A stretch of 64,000 nucleotides of DNA from Microbacterium halotolerans (GTDB taxonomy: Bacteria; Actinomycetota; Actinomycetes; Actinomycetales; Microbacteriaceae): assembly GCF_003569805.1 (NCBI RefSeq), contig NZ_KZ984051.1, positions 368,760-432,759 of the forward strand. Reading direction: 5' to 3'. The position numbers and the translations under genes are program-made. A model generated the notes under the pieces. It saw nothing but the letters and a program-made list of their open reading frames with translations. It searched no databases and was not told the DNA's origin. Positions 25,130 through 32,699 of this stretch are shown here, piece after piece; positions within the stretch are counted from its first letter, which is position 1; the number at the start of each line of letters is the position of its first letter.

Positions 25130-26101
25130 ATGACCACCACAGCCGCACCCGGAGCGGTCGAAGCCGTGGGGCGGGGAGGCGCGGGGCGCGCTTCCCGCCC
25201 CGCGGGTGGGCGCAGACGCGTGTCCGCGGCCAGACGGAGCGACTGGATCGTGGGGTACACGATGGTCGCACCAGCCGTGCTCGGCGCGTTAGCCTTCGTC
25301 ATCGCACCGCTGGTCGCCGTGTTCTGGTTCTCGCTGCACGACTGGAACGTGCTGGCGAACACCTTCGTCTTCTCGGGCGCCGAGAACTACGAGCGGATGC
25401 TGACCGACCAGGGGCTGCACGACTCCCTGCTGGCGAGCCTCTGGTTCTCCATCGGGCTCGTCGTGCTCAACATCACGCTCGCCCTGTTCCTCGCGGTGCT
25501 GCTGAACCAGAAGCTGCCTGGCACGACGACTTTCCGCACCTTCTTCTTCTCCCCCGTCGTCGTGTCGCTGGTGGCTTGGACGATCGTATGGAGCTTCCTG
25601 CTGCAGGCAGACGGAGGCGTGAACAGCTTCCTCGCCCTCATCGGCGCAGAAGGGCCGAACTGGCTGCGGCACGACGTCACGGCGATGATCTCGGTGATCG
25701 TGGTGCAGGTGTTCAAGAACGTCGGCATGAACATGATCCTGTTCCTGGCCGCCCTGCAGGGCGTGCCGGAGGAGATCATGGAGGCCGCGCGCATCGATGG
25801 CGCACGCGCGTGGCGCCGGTTCCGCTCGATCACCCTTCCGATGATCAGCCCGACGATCCTGCTCACGTCGATCCTGACCATCGTCGGATCGCTCGAGGTG
25901 TTCGCGCAGATCGCGGTGCTCACCGGCGGCGGACCGGGCAACTCGACCACCGTGCTCGTCTACTACCTGTATCAGCAGGCGTTCCGCTTCAACGACTTCG
26001 GCTACGCCAGCGGCGTCTCCGTCCTGCTGTTCCTGATCGTCCTGGTGCTGACCCTGATCCAGTGGCAGACGCGAAAGAGGTGGGTCTTCCATGAGAACTG
26101 A
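25130..26101 (+). CDS. Sugar ABC transporter permease, MalF/UgpA-like
   Basis: The 323-residue protein has six transmembrane segments. The EAA loop for the ATPase is EEIMEAARIDGARAWRRFRS. The N-terminal 40 residues are basic and cytoplasmic. It starts 6 nt after the binding protein and overlaps the next permease by 11 nt. Confidence 0.94.
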   Translation: MTTTAAPGAVEAVGRGGAGRASRPAGGRRRVSAARRSDWIVGYTMVAPAVLGALAFVIAPLVAVFWFSLHDWNVLANTFVFSGAENYERMLTDQGLHDSLLASLWFSIGLVVLNITLALFLAVLLNQKLPGTTTFRTFFFSPVVVSLVAWTIVWSFLLQADGGVNSFLALIGAEGPNWLRHDVTAMISVIVVQVFKNVGMNMILFLAALQGVPEEIMEAARIDGARAWRRFRSITLPMISPTILLTSILTIVGSLEVFAQIAVLTGGGPGNSTTVLVYYLYQQAFRFNDFGYASGVSVLLFLIVLVLTLIQWQTRKRWVFHEN

Positions 26102-27029
26102 CGCTCCGCTGGCCGACGTCGATCCGGCCGACACCACATCCGTCGTCACCGGCTCGACCGCCCCGCCTCGCCCGGCGCGTGCGGGGAGCTCCCGCACCAA
26201 GCGGAGATGGACCACCGTCGGTCTCGTCGCCCTGCTGGCCGTGCTGAGCATCCCGTTCGTCTTCCCGACGTGGTGGATGGCGACCTCCAGTCTGAAGCCG
26301 ATGAGCGAGATCCTGCGCAGCGTTCCGACGCTGTGGCCGGAGAACCCGAGCTTCGATGCGTACGGCGAGGTGTTCCGGCTGCAGCCGTTCGCGCAGCAGT
26401 ACTGGAACAGCCTCTACATCGCCGTCATCGTGACCGTCGGCACCATATTGGTCGCGGCGATGGCGGGCTACGCGTTCGCCCGCATCCGGTTCCCCGGCGC
26501 GAATGCGCTGTTCCTGATCGTGCTGATCGGCCTGCTCGTTCCGAGCGAGGTGACGATCGTGCCGCTGTTCCGGCTGGTCAACGGCTTGGGCCTGATCGAC
26601 ACGCACTGGCCGCTGATCATCATCCCGATCTTCGGTGCTCCCGCCGTGCTGAGCGTGTTCATCATGCGGCAGTTCTTCATCAGTCTGCCGGGCGAGTTGG
26701 AGGAGGCTGGCCGGATGGACGGCCTCGGCAGGTGGGGAATCTTCTGGCGGATCGCGTTCCCGCTGTCGCGCCCCGCGCTCGCGGCCGTGGCGATCTTCAC
26801 CTTCCTGAAGTCGTGGAACCTCTATCTCGAACCGATCGTCTACCTGTCGAGCAAGGAGATGTTCACTCTGCCGCAGGCGCTCACGCAGTACGTCGACGCC
26901 TACGGCGGCCCGATGTGGAACGTGCAGCTGGCCGCGACGACCCTCACGGTCGTTCCTGTGCTGGTGGTGTTCCTCTTCGCCCAGAAGCAGTTCGTGCAGG
27001 GCCTCGCCCAGACCGGTCTGAAGGGCTGA
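26091..27029 (+). CDS. Sugar ABC transporter permease, MalG/UgpE-like
   Basis: The 312-residue protein has six transmembrane segments and the EAA loop GELEEAGRMDGLGRWGIFWR. It partners the preceding permease. No ATPase gene is in the operon, so a shared MsiK-type ATPase encoded elsewhere is expected, as is known for actinobacterial sugar importers. Confidence 0.94.
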   Translation: MRTDAPLADVDPADTTSVVTGSTAPPRPARAGSSRTKRRWTTVGLVALLAVLSIPFVFPTWWMATSSLKPMSEILRSVPTLWPENPSFDAYGEVFRLQPFAQQYWNSLYIAVIVTVGTILVAAMAGYAFARIRFPGANALFLIVLIGLLVPSEVTIVPLFRLVNGLGLIDTHWPLIIIPIFGAPAVLSVFIMRQFFISLPGELEEAGRMDGLGRWGIFWRIAFPLSRPALAAVAIFTFLKSWNLYLEPIVYLSSKEMFTLPQALTQYVDAYGGPMWNVQLAATTLTVVPVLVVFLFAQKQFVQGLAQTGLKG

Positions 27030-27046
27030 GTCGCGGCTCTCCATGC

Positions 27047-27094
27047 GGGCACCGGATACGAGGTGCCCGGTACTCGTCACGCCCGGATCCGGGC
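27047..27094 (+). promoter_or_regulatory. Two intercistronic hairpins before the surface beta-propeller gene
   Basis: GGGCACC-N8-GGTGCCC (27047-27068) and the palindrome GCCCGGATCCGGGC (27081-27094) lie between the permease stop and the next Shine-Dalgarno. They could stabilise or attenuate the mRNA between the importer and the surface enzyme. Confidence 0.45.
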
Positions 27095-27115
27095 GCCCAC
27101 CGAAAAGGAGCAGGA

Positions 27116-29377
27116 ATGAGATCCACCATCAGACGTCTGCGCAGAGCCGCGCTGACGGTCACCGCAGTCGCCGCGGCGGCGACCGTCGCCTCGACCGGAG
27201 TGCTGCCGGCCTCCGCGACAACGGCGGCCCCGGCATCCGGCGCCGTCACCGCCTCAGAAGTGGCTCCGCCGCCCGATGACTGGCCAGAGTTCGGCTACCA
27301 GGGCATCGTCACCGACAAGCCCGAGATGGACTTCGGTGCGAACGAGTACATCTTCCCGAGCGTGTTCCATGCCGGCGCGCATCTCGAGGATCCGCTCGGC
27401 GAGTGGTATCTGTACACGGCGCCGCACGATGATCCCGGCGGCATCATCCTGATGTACGCCGACAGCCCGGAAGGGCCGTGGACGGAGCACCAGGGCAACC
27501 CGCTGATCTCGCGCGTCTGGGAGCCGCACTACAACCTCGAAGACGGCAGGCCGGGCGCGCGACATGTCTCGTCACCCGACGCGTTCTGGAACGCCGAGGA
27601 GGGGAAGCTGTTCCTCTACTTCCACGGCGACAACTCCGTCACCCGGTACGCCACCAGCGACGACGGCGTCACCTTCGAATACGGCGGCGAGGCGGTCACC
27701 AATGCGATGGGCGATGCACCCGGAACGCCGAAGGTCACGGAGTCCAGCTACGCGCGCGTCTTCGACCACCCCGATCCGGACTCGGAGTACGAGTACGCGA
27801 TGTTCTACATGGCCAATGACGACGCACCTGTCGACGGCGGGCTCCGGGGCATCCGTCGCATCCGCCTCGCAGAGTCGGTGGATGCCCGCACCTGGGTCGT
27901 CGACCCGGCACCCGTCGTGGAGCCGGGGGTCGAAGAGGGCGCGAACGTGTCGGCTGCGAACATCTGGGAACACGACGGACAGCTCTACGTCATCTACCAC
28001 GCCTCGAGCGGGAAGAGCTACGCACGGACGATCGACCCGACGCTGCGGGACGTCGGCGATCTGCCGATCGTGTTGCATGAGGCCAGCGGTCTGGGCACCG
28101 ACGTCGGCCGTGTGGCCGCGCCGGAGATCGTCGAGGACGGCGACGAGACCTATCTCTTCTACGAGTCGGGCGATCGCCTGGGCGGCACGATCGCCTGGGC
28201 GAAGGACGGTGCCGACACCGTCGTCGAGCCGCCGTTCGGCGGGTTCCCCGCCGACGAGGACAACCCGGTGTTCGCCACCTGCGCGGCGCCGGGCTCCGAC
28301 GAGTTCGAGAGCGCGCTCGGCGACGATTGGCAGCGCACGATCCGTGAAGAGCTCGCCCGTCACGAGACGACGGATGGCGCCCTGACCATTCCCACATACG
28401 AGGGCGGCGTCGCCGCCGCCCCGCTGCTGCAGCAGCCCCTCCCCACCGGCGCATGGCAGGTGACCACCACGGTGAGCCTCGACCCGAGCCAGAAGTACCA
28501 GCAGGCGGGCCTGCTGCTGTATGCCTCCGACACCGACTACGTCAAACTCGACATGGGCCGGGCCGGGCCCGGCCGGGTGACCGAGCTGGTGTCGGCAGGA
28601 AGCCCCTCGTTCACGACGCAGCAGCGCTACGACGGCTCCGAGTTGTGGTTGCGGCTGACCAGCGACGGGAAGCAGATCGAGGGCTCGGTGTCGTCCGACG
28701 GCACGACGTTCGATCGTTTGGGATCGCCGTTCGGTGCCGAGACCTCACCTGGCGTCCCCCGCTTCACGCACATCGGCCCGTTCGCCTTCCGCGGCTCGGC
28801 GACGACCGCCGAGATCACGGCGAGCTTCGACTGGCTTCGGTTCTCCCCCGACGCGGAAGCCTACGAGGAGTGCATGACCGACCCCGGCGATCCTGACGAT
28901 CCGGGCACCGACCCCAGCGATCCTGACGGCCCTGGCACCGACACTGACGATACGGCTCCGACGGCGGCGCTGACGCACGCGCAGCGGATGCCCGGCCAGC
29001 AGCAGTCGGTCACCGGCAACGGCTTCGCACCCGGCGAGACCGTGACAGGAGTGATGAACTCGGATCCGTTGGAGCTGGGCGAGGAGACGGCCGACGCCGA
29101 TGGCACGGTCTCGTTCGCCTGGACGATTCCGAGTGACACGGCTGCAGGGATGCACACCGTCACGCTCGCCGGCACCGATTCCGGGACGGTGAGCGCCGAC
29201 TTCCGCGTGGTCGCGACCGGAGCTGTTGAGGAGGGTCGGTCAGAACCGACGGGACCCGGCGATCTCGCCGCCACCGGCACAGACCCGGCTCCCGTCTTGA
29301 CGACCGCCCTGCTGCTGCTCACCCTCGGCGCCGCAGCCATGGCAGCAGGCCTCGTCCGTCGCCGCCGCAACGGCTGA
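27116..29377 (+). CDS. Cell-wall-anchored five-bladed beta-propeller glycosidase-like protein
   Basis: The 753-residue product has a signal peptide (LTVTAVAAAATVASTGVLPA) and an N-terminal propeller of the GH43/GH32/GH117 type (about residues 45-380; motifs WYLYTAPHDDPGGIILMYAD and VSSPDAFWNAEEGKLFLYFH). Next is a concanavalin-like domain (about 400-580, YQQAGLLLYASDTDYVKLDM), an Asp/Pro/Gly linker (DPGDPDDPGTDPSDPDGPG), a small Ig-like domain, and LAATG with a transmembrane helix and RRRRNG tail, a sortase-type anchor. It probably binds or trims a glycan at the cell surface before import. The GH family and catalytic residues could not be fixed. The ATG follows AAAAGGAGCAGG. The open frame extending upstream to 26207 is an artefact. 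Confidence 0.85.
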   Translation: MRSTIRRLRRAALTVTAVAAAATVASTGVLPASATTAAPASGAVTASEVAPPPDDWPEFGYQGIVTDKPEMDFGANEYIFPSVFHAGAHLEDPLGEWYLYTAPHDDPGGIILMYADSPEGPWTEHQGNPLISRVWEPHYNLEDGRPGARHVSSPDAFWNAEEGKLFLYFHGDNSVTRYATSDDGVTFEYGGEAVTNAMGDAPGTPKVTESSYARVFDHPDPDSEYEYAMFYMANDDAPVDGGLRGIRRIRLAESVDARTWVVDPAPVVEPGVEEGANVSAANIWEHDGQLYVIYHASSGKSYARTIDPTLRDVGDLPIVLHEASGLGTDVGRVAAPEIVEDGDETYLFYESGDRLGGTIAWAKDGADTVVEPPFGGFPADEDNPVFATCAAPGSDEFESALGDDWQRTIREELARHETTDGALTIPTYEGGVAAAPLLQQPLPTGAWQVTTTVSLDPSQKYQQAGLLLYASDTDYVKLDMGRAGPGRVTELVSAGSPSFTTQQRYDGSELWLRLTSDGKQIEGSVSSDGTTFDRLGSPFGAETSPGVPRFTHIGPFAFRGSATTAEITASFDWLRFSPDAEAYEECMTDPGDPDDPGTDPSDPDGPGTDTDDTAPTAALTHAQRMPGQQQSVTGNGFAPGETVTGVMNSDPLELGEETADADGTVSFAWTIPSDTAAGMHTVTLAGTDSGTVSADFRVVATGAVEEGRSEPTGPGDLAATGTDPAPVLTTALLLLTLGAAAMAAGLVRRRRNG

Positions 29378-29398
29378 CACCGTCGAACGCACCCTTTT

Positions 29399-29460
29399 GA
29401 CCGAGCGTGCCGCTTGCGTGCGTATGCAAGCGGCACGCTCGGTCACATGTGGCACGCTCG
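29399..29460. repeat. Dispersed intergenic palindromic repeat, copy C (perfect 19-bp hairpin)
   Basis: Arms 29399-29417 (GACCGAGCGTGCCGCTTGC) and 29426-29444 are perfect complements around an 8-nt loop. A further copy of the second arm, GGCACGCTCG, follows at 29451-29460. It lies between convergent genes (the surface protein and znuB) and is probably their bidirectional terminator. Confidence 0.8.
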
Positions 29461-29480
29461 CGGCGCGGGGAACGCGCGGC

Positions 29481-30377
29481 TCAGGCCGTGACGGGCTGCT
29501 CGGCGCGGTGGCGGTTCCGGATGGCGCGGTCGCGGCGCCAGGCGACGACACGGCACACGACGTAGATCAGGAACGAGATCGTCGTGATGTAGGGGCTCAC
29601 GGGGAGCGTGCCCGCGATGGCCAGCATGATGCCGCCGACGGCGGAGACGAAGCCGAACAGCGCTGACAGCAGCGGCACCGCGAGCGGACCGTGCATGACC
29701 TTCATCGCGGCAGCAGCGGGCGTGACCAGCAGCGCCATCACCAGCAGCGCGCCGATGATGTGCACGGCGACCGAGACGACCAGGCCCATCAGCAGCATGA
29801 AGATCATGCTGATCGCCGTCGACGGGACGCCGCGCGCCGCGGCGGAGGCCGGGTCGAGCGAGTCGAAGCGCAGCGGGTTCCACACCAGCATCAGCACCAC
29901 GAGCACGGCGGCGGAGATGCCGATCAGCCACCCGAGATCAGGCGTCGTCACCGACACGATCTGTCCGGTGAGCAGGCTGAAGCGGTTGGCGCTGCGCCCT
30001 TCGTACAGCGACAGACACAGGATGCCGATGCCGAGGCCGAAGGGCATCAGCACGCCGACGATCGAGTTGCGGTCTCTGGCCTTGGACCCCAGCAGTCCGA
30101 TCAGCAGAGCAGCTGCGACGGCACCGACCAGTGATCCCGCCACGACGGATGCTCCGGCGAGCAGAGCGATCGCCGCCCCCGCGAATGCCAGCTCGCTGAC
30201 GCCGTGCACGGCGAAGGCCATGTCGCGCTGCATGATGAACACACCGATCAGCCCGCCTACGATGCCGAGCACGCCGGCGGCGATGATCGCGTTCGAGACG
30301 AGCTGGAGCAGGGCGCCGTAGTTCTCGAAGGACAGCACATCGCCCCACTCCAGCGACGGAACAACGCGACTGATCAT
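29481..30377 (-). CDS. znuB: Zinc ABC transporter permease
   Basis: The 298-residue protein has 8-9 transmembrane helices of the metal ABC-3 family (AAGVLGIVGGLIGVFIMQRD, MAFAVHGVSELAFAGAAIAL, VSVAVHIIGALLVMALLVTP). It forms the membrane channel for Zn2+ (possibly Mn2+) with the ZnuC ATPase, whose stop overlaps its ATG as ATGA. The zinc assignment rests on the His-rich binding protein and the Zur-like boxes. Confidence 0.93.
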   Translation of the reverse strand: MISRVVPSLEWGDVLSFENYGALLQLVSNAIIAAGVLGIVGGLIGVFIMQRDMAFAVHGVSELAFAGAAIALLAGASVVAGSLVGAVAAALLIGLLGSKARDRNSIVGVLMPFGLGIGILCLSLYEGRSANRFSLLTGQIVSVTTPDLGWLIGISAAVLVVLMLVWNPLRFDSLDPASAAARGVPSTAISMIFMLLMGLVVSVAVHIIGALLVMALLVTPAAAAMKVMHGPLAVPLLSALFGFVSAVGGIMLAIAGTLPVSPYITTISFLIYVVCRVVAWRRDRAIRNRHRAEQPVTA

Positions 30378-31204
30378 GCCTCGTCCTCGTGGTTGTGCTC
30401 GGCCGCGAACTCGTGATCGTGGTGCGCATCCGCATCCGGAATGCCGACGACCACCAGACGATCGCCAGCCTGCATCACGAACACCGGAGCGCCGTACAGA
30501 TCGGTGAGCACGTCGCTGCGCAGCACCTCCTTCGGGGTGCCGAGCGTGAAGCGCCCGCCTGCGATGTACAGGATGCGGTCGACATGATCGAGGATCGGGT
30601 TGACGTCGTGCGTGACGAACACCACGCTCGCCCCGCGCTCGCGCCGCTCCCGATTGATGATCGAAGTGACCGCACGCTGATTGGCGAGGTCGAGGCTCGA
30701 CAGCGGCTCGTCGCACAGCAGCAGGTCGGGGCTGTCGGCGAGCGCCTGACCGATGCGCAGGCGCTGCTGCTCTCCTCCGGAGAGACGGCCGACCGGGCTG
30801 TCGGCGTAGCCTGTGGCGCCGACGGCATCGAGCAGCTCATCGACGCGCGCCCGCGTTCCCCGCCGCGGGATCGGAAGCCCGAACCTGGCCCCGTTCACGC
30901 CGAGGGCCACGAGGTCGCGGCCGCGCAGGTTCGTCTCGAGCGGGAACGGGCGCTGCTGCGGAACGTATCCGACGCGCGGATTGCCGCGGCGCACCCGCTC
31001 GCCCGAGACGCGGATCTCGCCCTCGCTGAGGCGCTGCAGGCCGAGGATGGCGCGCAGCAGCGTGGTCTTGCCCGACCCCGATGGACCGAGCACGGCGATG
31101 AACTCGCCGGGGTCGACCTGCAGATCGAGGCCCGCCCACAACTCGCGCCCTCGGAGCTCCAACCCGGCCCCTCGCACGTCGAGGACGGGGGCGCGTGAAG
31201 ACAT
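30374..31204 (-). CDS. znuC: Zinc ABC transporter ATP-binding protein
   Basis: The 276-residue ATPase has Walker A VLGPSGSGKTTLLRAI, Q-loop VGYVPQQRPF, signature GRLSGGEQQRLRIGQAL, Walker B LLLCDEPLSSLD and the H-loop FVTHDVNP. The C-terminal tail is His/Asp/Glu-rich (DADAHHDHEFAAEHNHEDEA), a possible metal sensor. It is translationally coupled to znuB. Two Zur-like boxes lie immediately upstream. Confidence 0.94.
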   Translation of the reverse strand: MSSRAPVLDVRGAGLELRGRELWAGLDLQVDPGEFIAVLGPSGSGKTTLLRAILGLQRLSEGEIRVSGERVRRGNPRVGYVPQQRPFPLETNLRGRDLVALGVNGARFGLPIPRRGTRARVDELLDAVGATGYADSPVGRLSGGEQQRLRIGQALADSPDLLLCDEPLSSLDLANQRAVTSIINRERRERGASVVFVTHDVNPILDHVDRILYIAGGRFTLGTPKEVLRSDVLTDLYGAPVFVMQAGDRLVVVGIPDADAHHDHEFAAEHNHEDEA

Positions 31205-31242
31205 GAGAACGATTCTACCTCTGATCCTGATAACAGTTTTCA
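31205..31242 (-). promoter_or_regulatory. Two Zur-like boxes upstream of znuC
   Basis: TGATAACAGTTTTCA (31228-31242) is a near-perfect palindrome of the TGAAAA-N3-TTTTCA class described for actinobacterial Zur. GAGAACGATTCT (31205-31216), immediately upstream of the znuC ATG, shares GAGAACGATT with the box upstream of znuA (on the opposite strand there). Both would allow separate zinc control of znuCB. Confidence 0.6.
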
Positions 31243-31252
31243 TCCGAATGCA

Positions 31253-31293
31253 GGCCGCCGGATGCCCCTGTGCGGGAAGGTCATCCGGCGGCC
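31253..31293 (-). terminator. Hairpin after znuA
   Basis: A perfect 12-bp stem (GGCCGCCGGATG / CATCCGGCGGCC) with a 17-nt loop follows the znuA stop and precedes the znuC boxes. It can terminate or attenuate the znuA transcript, giving more binding protein than ATPase. Confidence 0.7.
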
Positions 31294-31304
31294 CGTACTG
31301 GTCG

Positions 31305-32327
31305 TCAGTCGTCGAGTGCGGCGGCGAGCGCGTCGATGTTGGCCTGCATCCAGACCACGAAGCTCTCGCCCTCCGGCAGCGTTTCGGCGTACTCCACGAT
31401 CGGCACACCGCCGGATTCAGCAGCGTCCTGCACGGCCGAGGTCTCGGGCCCGGCGGTCTGCGGGTTCAGCACCAGCACATCGACGTCACCGTCCTCCAGC
31501 GCCGTCGTCGCCTTGAGCAGCGTGGCGGGCGCCACCTCCTGGCCATGCTCGACGGCCTCGGCGAACCCGTCGGCCGTGACATCCTCGAGGCCCGCCGCCG
31601 CGGTGAGGTACCCGCCGACCGGCTCGGTGAACGCAGCCGTCTGCCCCTCGTGGTCAGCGGCGATGGTCTCGAGCTCGCCTTCGAGGCCCTCGAGCTGAGC
31701 GATCAGCTCGTCGGCGTTCGCCGAGAACGCATCCGCTTCATCCGGGATCAGCTCGCCCGCCTCCTCGGCGATCGCCTCGACGACGTGGATCACCGTGTGC
31801 GGGTCGTACCAGACATGCTCGTTGAAGCCCTCGACGTGGTTGTGATCGTGCTCGCCGTGCGCTTCGTCGTCCGCATGGTCGTGGTGATCGTCGGCGTGAT
31901 CATGCTCAGCTCCAGCATGATCCTCGTCGTCGCCTTCGGCGTGACCGTCCCCGCCCGGGTAGTCGTGGTTGTGCTCGACGGCCATGATCGAGTGCTCGAC
32001 CTCGCCTGATTCGACGAGCTCCTCCATGTAGTGGTCGTAGCCGCCGCCGTTGAAGATCGCCAGATCGGCTTCGGTCACCGCGAGCTGATCCTGCGCCGTC
32101 GCCTCGTAGTCGTGCGGGTCGACCGTCGGCGAGTCGACGATCGCACTGACATCTGCGGCATCGCCCACGATGCTGGACGCCAGGTCGGCGTAGACGCTGG
32201 TGGACGCGACGATCGAGATGCCGCTCGCGCTCTCGCTCGCTTCCGAATCACCGGATGCTGCGCAGCCGGCGAGCGCAAGCCCGGAGACGGCGACGAGGGA
32301 GAGGACAGGGAGAGTGCGACGTGTCAT
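31305..32327 (-). CDS. znuA: Zinc ABC transporter substrate-binding lipoprotein
   Basis: The 340-residue product has a lipobox (VAVSGLALAGCAASG) and the cluster A-I binding-protein fold: IVASTSVYADLASSIVGDAA, DPHDYEATAQDQ, and a long His/Asp/Glu-rich loop at about residues 115-165 (DHADDHHDHADDEAHGEHDH), the hallmark of zinc-specific ZnuA. FNEHVWYDPHTV carries a ligand histidine. It captures Zn2+ outside the membrane for ZnuBC. Confidence 0.95.
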   Translation of the reverse strand: MTRRTLPVLSLVAVSGLALAGCAASGDSEASESASGISIVASTSVYADLASSIVGDAADVSAIVDSPTVDPHDYEATAQDQLAVTEADLAIFNGGGYDHYMEELVESGEVEHSIMAVEHNHDYPGGDGHAEGDDEDHAGAEHDHADDHHDHADDEAHGEHDHNHVEGFNEHVWYDPHTVIHVVEAIAEEAGELIPDEADAFSANADELIAQLEGLEGELETIAADHEGQTAAFTEPVGGYLTAAAGLEDVTADGFAEAVEHGQEVAPATLLKATTALEDGDVDVLVLNPQTAGPETSAVQDAAESGGVPIVEYAETLPEGESFVVWMQANIDALAAALDD

Positions 32328-32346
32328 GCCCCCATCATACGCCTAT

Positions 32347-32360
32347 CGATAATCGTTCTC
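32347..32360 (-). promoter_or_regulatory. Zur-like box upstream of znuA
   Basis: On the minus strand GAGAACGATTATCG, about 20 nt before the znuA ATG. It matches the GAAAACGATTTTC core of actinobacterial Zur boxes and shares GAGAACGATT with the site at 31205. Confidence 0.6.
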
Positions 32361-32445
32361 CTAATCAGACCGACGACACCCGCACGGCACGATGACCGCC
32401 CGCGAGCCGAATTCGAGGCCGTCGCACTCCGAACTGCACAGCAAC

Positions 32446-32646
32446 CTAACCCTGCCGCCCCTTGAAGCGCGGGTTCTGCTTGTTGATGACATAGACGCGG
32501 GCGCTCGACGACGCATGCATGACCGGCACCGAGTTCGCAGCAGGCCCGGCCGTCCGGCGTACGATCTCCGACCCTTTCCCGACCTGGGCGACGGCGTAGG
32601 GCACATCGATCTCGTCGACGCGCTCGACCTCGCCCGTGTTCTCCAC
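32446..32646 (-). pseudogene. L36-like remnant: ribosomal protein L36 C-terminus on an unrelated N-terminus
   Basis: The frame ends RVYVINKQNPRFKGRQG, an unmistakable C-terminus of the zinc-free (type B) ribosomal protein L36, usually about 40 residues. The expected N-terminus (MKVR...VVRRRG) is missing in this frame. A partial match MRRRA occurs in a shifted frame just before it, suggesting indels. The longer 66-codon frame from a GTG at 32646 has high-GC third positions, so expression of a chimeric product cannot be ruled out. Its position beside znuA fits a former Zur-regulated rpmJ paralogue. Confidence 0.5.
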
Positions 32647-32686
32647 AGCCCGATTCCGCGGATGCGGGAATGTCGGCGGCTCGCCG

Positions 32687-32692
32687 TAGCCT
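32687..32692 (+). promoter_or_regulatory. -10 element of a leaderless promoter
   Basis: TAGCCT ends exactly 7 nt before the ATG at 32700. No Shine-Dalgarno precedes the gene. The geometry equals that at 10505. Confidence 0.45.
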
Positions 32693-32699
32693 CGACGGT

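Noticed and set aside
26207..27115. Long reading frame extending the surface beta-propeller protein upstream
   Set aside because: It is out of frame with the MalG-type permease that clearly occupies this stretch; signal peptide and Shine-Dalgarno fix the start at 27116.
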